This document shows positions 1-5,224 of a stretch of DNA of 5,305 nt, one piece after another. The DNA lies in contig JADFIX010000365.1 of NCBI GenBank assembly GCA_022566435.1, forward strand, positions 1 through 5,305, written 5' to 3'. Source of the DNA: Planctomycetota bacterium (GTDB lineage: Bacteria; Planctomycetota; Phycisphaerae; UBA1845). Below the pieces are notes generated by a model, which was not told the DNA's origin, did not search any database, and worked only from the letters and a program-made list of their open reading frames with translations. The translations under genes and the position numbers were made by a program. Numbering within the stretch: the first letter of the stretch is position 1; every line of letters begins with the position of its first letter.

Positions 1-170
1 GGCTCCTGGAAGATCATCGAGATGTCCTTGCCACGCAGCCTCCTGCGCTGCGCGGCCGACATGCTGCCGATCTCGACGCCGTCCAGCTCGACCTGGCCGT
101 GGATCGACGCATTCTCCGGGAGAAGCCCCATCGCGGTGGAGGAGGTGACGGACTTCCCGGAGCCGGACTC
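1..170 (-). other. DppD/OppD-like ATPase segment joined in frame to the exporter
   Basis: Just before Walker A the text (AGGHTILRDIDLTVAPGEHV) is of the exporter type. From Walker A on, GESGSGKSVT is followed by a MGLLPENA stretch, an LRGKDI stretch and a terminal MIFQE. In the ATP-binding proteins of dipeptide/oligopeptide importers these residues are normally followed by PMTSLNP. Exporter ATPases usually have a shorter Walker A to Q-loop spacing and a V/I-x-Q-D-type Q-loop. Third codon positions also become almost all G or C after about position 170, and serine is coded mostly by TCC, unlike the upstream 680 codons. The frame is kept across the join. The family recognition is from memory of consensus sequences, not from an alignment. 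Confidence 0.7.
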
Positions 171-2210
171 ACCGACGACGGCGACGTGCTCCCCCGGGGC
201 TACCGTAAGATCGATATCGCGAAGAATCGTGTGACCGCCCGCCTTGACTTCCACTCCCTTGATCACGACCGCCATACCGCGGGCCGGTTCGTCCGTTGAT
301 GGCGGCGTCGCGGGTCGGTCTTGTTGATCTTGGACGCCGGGCGCCTCTTCTTTTTCTTCCGGCGCGCGAAGCGGCTCCATCAGGCGACCGGTCAGATTGC
401 GATGGGAGGGATACTGCCTTGCCAAAAGTGCAATCTGTTCGCCGAACGCCGGAAGACTCAGCGCCCAATAGACCAGCAACAGAACCGTCGCCGTCTCGCC
501 CCCTCGAGAAATATGATCGAAAACCAGCCAAGCGGCGAGAGAAAGTCCCGAGAGCAAAAGCACACACTCCGTCGCAATGACGGCACGTTGCCACCCGAAC
601 CCGGCGCGCATCCACTCGCTCAATAGATTATGATGCTCGCGTCGTATCGCGGGCTCGGCGGCATGTGTCCGAACGGCTACCAACCCGAGAAGCGAATCGA
701 GATAGAACCGACCCAGCGCACCGACGTGCGTCCGCATCCGTAGGTCGCGTTCCGCGAGTAGGGGCTGCATGGCCAGGGGTAGAACGATCGCCGTGATCGC
801 CGCCGCGCCGGCAATAAACAGGCAGCCCGGGTCCAGCCAAATGAGTCCCAAGGTCGTCAGCAGCATGGCAAAGACGGATCGGACGAGCTGGCCGCCCAGA
901 TTGGGTAGCATTCGTAACATTTGGATGCTGTGACAGCGCTCCGCCATATCCGACACCGGACGGCTCTTGAAATAACGATCACTCAGTCGCGGTAGCTTCT
1001 CGAGAAAGGCGACTCGAAGACGAACCTCCAGCCGTCGGCCCCAGCGGAGTAAACCGACCATGACCGGGATTTCCACGAGCATCAAACCACCGACGAATAC
1101 CAACAGGGCGAACAGCGCGACATACCGTTGCAGACCCTGTCCGAGCTGTTGGCCGATGTCCAGCAGCCCGCGGAACATGAGAATTTCGACCACGATACCC
1201 GTTGCCGCGAGTACCAGAGCGATGAACAATACGCCCGGTGCAAGAAACCCGTCCGCAAAAAGCAGGGAGAGCAATTGACGAGTCGGCGATATGCGCTTTT
1301 CCTCCAACGCCGCAGCCAGTTCGGGTGAAAGGTTCGCACGACGTCGCCCCTCCGTCTCGCTCGGATCCTCGCCGTCCGTGACGACCTGTTCGGCAGATCC
1401 GGTCACCCGAACCGCCACCGCACCTCGCACCCTGAGGATCGGGTCCTCGCCGCGTTCGTCAGGCCTGGGAATAGCGGAATGGTACATGGCGGGGATCGCG
1501 TCGGCTGCGTGGCTATCGTTCGACCGCCGCTCATCCAAAAGGGCTTCAAGCACGCGCCCCGCGCGCCGCCCGCGCTTCAAGCCTCCGGCGGAGATAATCG
1601 CCTCGACCATGCGCACGCCCGCGTCAAGAATACTGATCGACTTCCACGATTCGTCGGCGAGTGACGATTGCAGAAGCGCCTCGCTTCTTTTGGATGACAG
1701 GCCTACGTCACGAATTCGCCGGCGGAGCGGATCGACGAACTCGCGGGTTCCCGCCCATTTGCGCCAAGCCGACGCCGGGAAATTCGCGATGTGATTGTAA
1801 AGTTCTCTGCTAAACTGGTCGCACCGCACCCACTTTCGTCCTGCCGCCGGATCCATCACTTGCACGAATTGACCGTGGCGGCGCCAGACCACGACAAAAT
1901 GGGTCTCGCCGCTTGGCCGCTTCACGACGACAATGGCGGGGAGCGCCCGGCTCCCCCGCAAGAGGAGGTGGTCGGCGGGGATCAAGACTTGCTCGGCCGC
2001 CAAACCGAGCTGAACGGCGACTTCCTCCATCGTGTCGATCGAGGTGCCGTCTACATCCGTCTGACATGCCTCGCGCAGCCGGCCGTAGCTGACCGGGATG
2101 CCGCACCCTTCAAGAAGACTGCGCAACGATGCCGGACCGCAGTCCATCGCCGAGGTCTGCACCGTTTCGGGCACGAACAGTTTACGAGAAACACCGGCAA
2201 CCGCCGTCAT
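1..2210 (-). CDS. C39-peptidase ABC exporter (bacteriocin/double-glycine type), 3' end beyond window
   Basis: The open frame runs 736 codons from an ATG at 2208-2210 to the window edge with no stop. Residues 1-150 are a C39 cysteine peptidase: Gln18 (oxyanion), Cys24 in MDCGPASL, His104 in THFVVVW and Asp120 in VMDPAAG form the expected catalytic set. Such domains cut double-glycine-type leaders from exported peptides at the inner membrane. A long linker (about 150-311) follows. The membrane domain spans about 313-600, with hydrophobic segments near 325-346, 363-388, 445-480, 545-564 and 572-590. The ATPase domain starts near 646, with Walker A GESGSGKS at 680-687. The start is fixed by a GAGGG site and by the ATGA overlap with the upstream HlyD-type gene, which implies translational coupling and one export machine. 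From Walker A onward the sequence resembles an oligopeptide-importer ATPase instead (see the separate entry), so the C-terminal 55 or so residues may not belong to this gene. The family call is very sure; the substrate is unknown. Confidence 0.93.
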   Translation of the reverse strand, partial: MTAVAGVSRKLFVPETVQTSAMDCGPASLRSLLEGCGIPVSYGRLREACQTDVDGTSIDTMEEVAVQLGLAAEQVLIPADHLLLRGSRALPAIVVVKRPSGETHFVVVWRRHGQFVQVMDPAAGRKWVRCDQFSRELYNHIANFPASAWRKWAGTREFVDPLRRRIRDVGLSSKRSEALLQSSLADESWKSISILDAGVRMVEAIISAGGLKRGRRAGRVLEALLDERRSNDSHAADAIPAMYHSAIPRPDERGEDPILRVRGAVAVRVTGSAEQVVTDGEDPSETEGRRRANLSPELAAALEEKRISPTRQLLSLLFADGFLAPGVLFIALVLAATGIVVEILMFRGLLDIGQQLGQGLQRYVALFALLVFVGGLMLVEIPVMVGLLRWGRRLEVRLRVAFLEKLPRLSDRYFKSRPVSDMAERCHSIQMLRMLPNLGGQLVRSVFAMLLTTLGLIWLDPGCLFIAGAAAITAIVLPLAMQPLLAERDLRMRTHVGALGRFYLDSLLGLVAVRTHAAEPAIRREHHNLLSEWMRAGFGWQRAVIATECVLLLSGLSLAAWLVFDHISRGGETATVLLLVYWALSLPAFGEQIALLARQYPSHRNLTGRLMEPLRAPEEKEEAPGVQDQQDRPATPPSTDEPARGMAVVIKGVEVKAGGHTILRDIDLTVAPGEHVAVVGESGSGKSVTSSTAMGLLPENASIHGQVELDGVEIGSMSAAQRRRLRGKDISMIFQE

Positions 2211-3421
2211 GTTCGACCCTCGGGGGAGACTGGCTGCGCCGCCGATTGATCGAGACCCATCCGACGCCCGACGGCTCGCAACAGCATCGTGGCCGGTGAG
2301 ATGCGCTCCACCTCGACTTCCACGGTCCCCGGCAGCCCGTGTTGAAACACGACGCCCGGGTTCACATTCGTGTTCAGCTCGAATTCCACTTCGACGAAAC
2401 CGTTTCGCATTTCGCCGGCCACACGGTGCACCGTCGCCGGGACGCTGCCATACTGACTCCACGGAAATCCTTCCAACCGCATCCGAGCTTTCTGCCCCTT
2501 CTTGATTCGTCCCAACGCGCTTGCCGGCGTGAACCGTGCACGAGCCCGAAGCGGCTCGATTGGCAGCACGGTGGCCAGTCGTTTACCGATTTGCACGTAC
2601 ATCCCGGGCGTGAGCGGAGCCGTCTCACCGATCACGCCTTCGACTGGGGCCCGCACGACACGAAGCTCGACTTCGTGAGTCAGTCGGGCCATGGTAGCCA
2701 GGGCGCGTTGGCGTTCACCTTCCAGACGGGTGGCCTCGCGCTGCAATGATTCCAAAGCGCCCTGCCGCTCCGCCAGACGAGTGCGCTGTTCTTTGGCAAG
2801 ACGTTCTACGCCGAGCCCTGCCGCCACCGCCGCAAAACGTCGCTGCTCGCGCTGCGAAATCGCGAGTCCCAGTTCCTGTTCGGTGGCACTTCCGGATTCG
2901 CGTAGCTCCGTCAGATGGGCCGCATTGTTTTCGGCAAACTCGACGGCCGCCTTCGCCTCGTCCCGTCTGGCTCCGGCTTCCGCCAGCGCGATCTCCGTAC
3001 TCTTTCGCCATTCGTCCAGCGACCGCAACTGCATCGCGCGTTCGTCTTGCAAGGCATCGATTTGATTTTTCAGCGCGTCGCGACCGGCCGACGCCTCCGC
3101 CAGTGCGAAACGTTGAGAAGTGGCGTCCATCTCCAACAGGACATCGCCGGCGTGCACCTCTTGCCCCACGCCGATGTCTATCTTGACGATAAGACCCTCG
3201 ACCGGCGCGTCCACCGGATGACCGCCCGCGGCCCCCGACCGGAATTCCACGCGGGCCGCCGTACTTACCTCGTAGACGGCGACCTGGGCAAAGACGAACC
3301 ACGCGAGCCAACCCGCCGTGATGGCGAGTGCCACGACCAGAGCCCACGCCCAACCGCGAATCTGGTCAACGGAGAAAGCTCGTCTGGTGAGCGTGAAATC
3401 TACGGGTAGAGTGTTCATCAC
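2207..3421 (-). CDS. HlyD-family membrane fusion (periplasmic adaptor) protein
   Basis: This 404-residue protein has the full HlyD/MFP layout. A short cytoplasmic N-terminus is followed by one membrane helix (about 24-45). The first lipoyl/barrel half lies near 58-100 (VDAPVEGLIVKIDIG, then GQEVHAGDVLLEMDA). A long Ala/Glu/Arg-rich coiled-coil hairpin covers about 100-255. The second lipoyl half (VVRAPVEGVIG, PGMYVQIGKRLA) is near 255-290, and a beta-barrel region ends near 380. The length is normal for the family. Such proteins link an inner-membrane exporter to the outer membrane. Its stop overlaps the start of the C39-peptidase ABC gene, so the two form one operon and probably one secretion complex. 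Start choice: GTG at 3419-3421 or the adjacent ATG at 3416-3418. A weak GAAG lies 7 bases before the GTG and 10 before the ATG, so both are possible. No outer-membrane (TolC-type) partner is visible here. Confidence 0.94.
   Translation of the reverse strand: MMNTLPVDFTLTRRAFSVDQIRGWAWALVVALAITAGWLAWFVFAQVAVYEVSTAARVEFRSGAAGGHPVDAPVEGLIVKIDIGVGQEVHAGDVLLEMDATSQRFALAEASAGRDALKNQIDALQDERAMQLRSLDEWRKSTEIALAEAGARRDEAKAAVEFAENNAAHLTELRESGSATEQELGLAISQREQRRFAAVAAGLGVERLAKEQRTRLAERQGALESLQREATRLEGERQRALATMARLTHEVELRVVRAPVEGVIGETAPLTPGMYVQIGKRLATVLPIEPLRARARFTPASALGRIKKGQKARMRLEGFPWSQYGSVPATVHRVAGEMRNGFVEVEFELNTNVNPGVVFQHGLPGTVEVEVERISPATMLLRAVGRRMGLDQSAAQPVSPEGRT
2217..2221 (-). promoter_or_regulatory. 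Ribosome binding site for the C39-ABC gene
   Basis: The minus strand reads GAGGG six bases before the ATG at 2208-2210, inside the last codons of the HlyD-type gene. It decides the start of the exporter gene and supports coupled translation across the ATGA overlap. Confidence 0.75.
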
Positions 3422-3424
3422 AAA

Positions 3425-3439
3425 TTCGCTTCACGCGAA
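3425..3439 (-). repeat. Small hairpin over the HlyD leader and ribosome-binding region
   Basis: TTCGC and GCGAA are perfect 5-bp arms around a 5-base loop, ending 3 bases before the GTG start. The weak GAAG ribosome-binding candidate sits in the loop and 3' arm. This could modulate translation, but a 5-bp stem can arise by chance. Confidence 0.3.
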
Positions 3440-3480
3440 CAAGTCGCTACAAAACTGTCAGACGCGTTGAACCATGTATA

Positions 3481-3509
3481 ATTATAACCAAACGAGCGAT
3501 CCGTTTGAA
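3481..3509 (-). promoter_or_regulatory. Sigma70-type promoter for the exporter operon
   Basis: The minus strand has a perfect TATAAT (-10, 3481-3486), a 17-base spacer and TTCAAA (-35, 3504-3509, 4 of 6 matches to TTGACA). Transcription would start near 3474, giving a leader of about 53 bases before the HlyD-type gene. The AT-rich patch stands out in a GC-rich window. The core TATAATTATA is palindromic, so a TATAAT also reads on the plus strand, but no gene follows there. Confidence 0.55.
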
Positions 3510-3524
3510 GACTTCCGGATGAAT

Positions 3525-3565
3525 CCTACACCAGACGCCCTATGGCCTCCAGCTTACGGTGTAGG
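3525..3565. repeat. 8-bp inverted repeat upstream of the operon promoter
   Basis: CCTACACC (3525-3532) and GGTGTAGG (3558-3565) are perfect inverted copies separated by 25 bases. The near arm lies 15 bases upstream of the predicted -35 box. It could be an operator or activator site, or a REP-like hairpin. There is no T tract on either side, which argues against an intrinsic terminator. Confidence 0.4.
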
Positions 3566-3785
3566 GGCCGGCATGCGGCGAGTGTTAGGCTAAAGACCGG
3601 TCAATCCATTCGCGTGGGACCGAAGGGGAGTGGGCGACCGGACAGGCAGGCGATCATTTGTGTATTGGGATTTGCTAAACGCGCGTTGAGAAATGTCGGC
3701 GGCCTCTTCGGCGCACCAGAAAAATTTCATGCAAGAAAAAAACCGGAGGCAAAGACGAGGTCCGCCGTCGGCCACGACCATTGAA
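3566..3785. other. Intergenic stretch without a convincing gene
   Basis: Open frames cross this stretch on both strands, including an 80-codon plus-strand frame from 3542 and the tail of a long minus-strand frame. None shows a recognisable domain, a good ribosome site or gene-like composition. An A7 run (3736-3742) follows only a 4-bp stem on the minus strand and makes a poor terminator. Nothing else is supported here. Confidence 0.5.
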
Positions 3786-3809
3786 GGTGTCAGGGTGTCA
3801 GGAAGAATT
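3786..3809. repeat. Left inverted-repeat end of the mini RAYT element
   Basis: Two head-to-tail copies of GGTGTCAG (3786-3793, 3794-3801) are followed by GAAGAATT. Positions 3794-3809 are a perfect 16-bp inverse of 4123-4138. The TAA stop of the transposase remnant (3808-3810) overlaps its inner edge. Confidence 0.8.
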
Positions 3810-4086
3810 ATTGCCGGTCTTTTCGGGGGCGTCCGCGTGCGCGGAGGGCGGTGTCCAAACCGAGGCGCCGTGCGACCCATTGCATCCACGTCGACAGGTT
3901 CGTGTCCTTGCCGGCTTGTACGACCAACTGCCAGTGATTGGGCATCAAACACCACGGCAAGAGGCCCCGGAACATCCGGGCGCACCAACGATGCACCTCT
4001 TCTTGAAACACGGGTAGTCTCATCACCCGCCGATTCAAGACGTGATAGACAAGCCCGGCCTGCGTGACACGGTGTGGCCGTCCCAT
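3808..4086 (-). pseudogene. Internally deleted REP-associated tyrosine transposase (Y1_Tnp) remnant
   Basis: The 92-residue frame starts with MGRPHRVTQAGLVYHVLNRR, the typical N-terminus of these HUH-type single-strand transposases. It keeps the CLMPNHW segment (46-52) and ends with RRLGLDTALRARGRPRK (73-89), which resembles the C-terminus of full-length relatives. Intact proteins are roughly 200-240 residues, so over half is missing. One gap lies near residues 28-42, where the first helix is shortened, and a large one lies near residue 70, where the catalytic-tyrosine region should be. The HUH motif reads His51-Trp52-Gln53 (CAC TGG CAG) in place of His-x-His, so metal binding should be lost. 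Despite this, one frame stays open from start to stop. It is probably an inactive relic; a small DNA-binding product cannot be excluded. Confidence 0.75.
3832..3845. repeat. GC-rich 6-bp hairpin in the remnant's 3' coding end
   Basis: TCCGCG (3832-3837) and CGCGGA (3840-3845) are inverse arms with a 2-base loop, inside the codons for LRARGRPR. It may be a subterminal hairpin of the element or simply a result of arginine-rich coding. Confidence 0.3.
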
Positions 4087-4092
4087 GCACGA

Positions 4093-4120
4093 ATCTTACC
4101 AACGCCCCTCATGATGTCAA
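4093..4120 (-). promoter_or_regulatory. Possible promoter inside the RAYT element
   Basis: The minus strand shows a perfect TTGACA (4115-4120), a 16-base spacer and TAAGAT (4093-4098, 4 of 6 matches). The expected start of transcription falls at or next to the ATG at 4086, which would make the message leaderless. No clear ribosome site precedes that ATG, which agrees with this. Confidence 0.35.
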
Positions 4121-4122
4121 GA

Positions 4123-4149
4123 AATTCTTCCTGACACCTTCCTGACACC
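4123..4149. repeat. Right inverted-repeat end of the mini RAYT element
   Basis: Read on the minus strand this is GGTGTCAG, GAA, GGTGTCAG, GAAGAATT. It differs from the left end by a 3-base insertion between the two 8-mers, and it merges outward into the degenerate array at 4142-4187. Confidence 0.8.
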
Positions 4150-4187
4150 TTTTCGCCACTTTTCACCACACTTTCCCACACCCTTTC
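4123..4187 (-). repeat. Degenerate tandem array of GAA(A)..GTG units
   Basis: On the minus strand five units follow one another without gaps: GAAAGGGTGTGG (4176-4187), GAAAGTGTGGT (4165-4175), GAAAAGTGGC (4155-4164), GAAAAGGTGTCAG (4142-4154) and GAAGGTGTCAG (4131-4141). GAAGAATT (4123-4130) closes the run. All units start with GAA and carry a GTG core, with lengths of 10-13 bases. The strand is purine-rich. The array lies between the cysteine-rich gene and the transposase remnant. Confidence 0.55.
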
Positions 4188-4219
4188 TCAGCGCAGCCGC
4201 GACACCCTGGCAACCGGCA

Positions 4220-5224
4220 TCAGTCCGGGCACGGCTGACCCGGAAGCAAAGCGCATAAACCGCGATCTATGGCCTCACCGTTCAGGAAAGCCTCCAGGCC
4301 GAGATCGTCCAATCGATAGGAAAAGCACTGATCGTGCGCGATCTCGATAATCCCATCAAGAACACGGATGTACTCTGGGAAGCTAGCCACGTTGGCTCCG
4401 CGCTCGATTAAGAACCCACCGAAGTCTCTGGTGCCGTCATCCCATTGGGGGTTTGGTGCCGGAGTCAACCCCTGAAGGAAGTTCCGCAATGTATCGATTT
4501 CCAATCCCGTGAAGGCCCATCCCGGATTGGTCTGTCCGAAGTACCGCAAGAGCGATACCTGCACGGCATCCGGCCCGCGTAGGGGGCTCGTCGAGAGCTG
4601 TGCCAGCATATTCGCGACGGTGACTGCATCCCAGTCGACACAAAAGTAGCCGCAAAAATCGCTGTAATTCAAAAAGCCGTAGTCCCGGTCCGCGGTCTGC
4701 GGGTTGCTGATCGCGTTGCCGCTCGCGTCAACGGTGGTAGCGTCGGTTCCACCGGGTTTATGTGACCAAAAGCCATTCGCGTTGCGCCGATACCAGTGAT
4801 AGTCCGTACCGGGGTCGACCACCAACGCGACCGGGCACTCTCCGACTGGGCAGTCGTCCGGGCTGTTCACCGATGAAAGGCCATCCGCAATCGCCGCGGT
4901 AGTGACATCGGCACAGGACAGTGAGGCATATTGCTGTCCGGCTGCGCGCCCGGGTTGAGCGAACGTGTTCGTCTTCATATTGGTCCCGTAGTTGTAGCAG
5001 TTGTTGCTCGACCTACAGCCGACGTTCGAGTTCCAGGTGGAGAGATCGGGTGACGGCGTCGGGCAGTCGCACGCCGGTGTGACCTTGATGGTTATGGAAC
5101 CCCACACGAGGGGGCCCCCGCCGACTTCACTGATGGTGATTGTGCTTCCATTGGTTGTACATTGGATGACGATCGGTGGGTTGGCTAGAGCATTTCCCGT
5201 TAATGTGTTCCGGCATATCCGCAT
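4220..5224 (-). CDS. Cysteine-rich hypothetical protein, 5' end replaced by an IS630-like end
   Basis: The 334-residue frame has no function I can name. Residues 1-12 are coded inside the adjoining IS end; the native part starts near residue 13. The native part has 13 cysteines (22, 52, 54, 70, 76, 104, 125, 130, 191, 195, 300, 324, 332), many in close pairs, which fits a disulfide-bonded secreted protein. A central module (about 70-200) has strong-looking motifs: NCYNYG (75-80), TFAQPGRA (87-94), CPVALVVDPGTDYHWYR (130-146), FWSHKPGG (152-159) and DFCGYFCVD (189-197). I have the impression of similar modules in uncharacterised bacterial proteins. Cys76 with His143 or His155 could be a hydrolase-like pair, but this is speculative. 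The C-terminal 200-334 looks like a second, mainly helical region. No signal peptide remains, so the product may be mislocalised or not made. The open frame is certain; expression is not. Confidence 0.75.
   Translation of the reverse strand: MRICRNTLTGNALANPPIVIQCTTNGSTITISEVGGGPLVWGSITIKVTPACDCPTPSPDLSTWNSNVGCRSSNNCYNYGTNMKTNTFAQPGRAAGQQYASLSCADVTTAAIADGLSSVNSPDDCPVGECPVALVVDPGTDYHWYRRNANGFWSHKPGGTDATTVDASGNAISNPQTADRDYGFLNYSDFCGYFCVDWDAVTVANMLAQLSTSPLRGPDAVQVSLLRYFGQTNPGWAFTGLEIDTLRNFLQGLTPAPNPQWDDGTRDFGGFLIERGANVASFPEYIRVLDGIIEIAHDQCFSYRLDDLGLEAFLNGEAIDRGLCALLPGQPCPD

Larger units (their letters stand above)
3786..4149 (-). mobile_element. Mini RAYT element (MITE-like deletion derivative)
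   Basis: The 364-bp unit has inverted ends. The left end reads GGTGTCAG, GGTGTCAG, GAAGAATT (3786-3809). The right end, read on the minus strand, is GGTGTCAG, GAA, GGTGTCAG, GAAGAATT (4149-4123). The inner 16 bp (3794-3809 and 4123-4138) match perfectly. Between them lies a shrunken RAYT-type transposase frame whose stop codon is inside the left repeat. Family RAYT genes typically sit between such short palindromic or inverted repeats. The size and the loss of catalytic parts indicate a non-autonomous copy that an intact relative elsewhere could have mobilised. I see no clear target duplication. Confidence 0.7.

Noticed and set aside
1291..1794. Plus-strand 167-codon open frame
   Set aside because: It lies antisense to the C39-ABC exporter, has Arg/Ser-rich low-information translation and no ribosome site; a shadow of GC-rich coding sequence.
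1791..2249. Plus-strand 152-codon open frame
   Set aside because: Antisense to the C39 peptidase domain, with no recognisable motif.
2715..3353. Minus-strand 212-codon open frame overlapping the HlyD gene in another frame
   Set aside because: Gly/Arg-rich translation typical of an out-of-frame reading of GC-rich sequence; the HlyD frame is certain.
2915..3409. Plus-strand 164-codon open frame
   Set aside because: Antisense to the HlyD coiled-coil and membrane segment; shadow frame.
3736..3764. Possible intrinsic terminator on the minus strand (T7 after CGGA/TCCG)
   Set aside because: The stem is only 4 bp with a 13-base loop; too weak to call.
3542..3784. Plus-strand 80-codon open frame in the intergenic region
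   Set aside because: No domain, no good ribosome site, and it begins inside the inverted repeat; not supported as a gene.
3590..4102. Minus-strand 170-codon open frame across the transposase remnant
   Set aside because: It overlaps the recognisable RAYT frame out of register. Its tail (from a Met at 3730, MKFFWCAEEAADIS) faintly recalls short zinc-finger anti-sigma proteins but lacks the His/Cys pattern.
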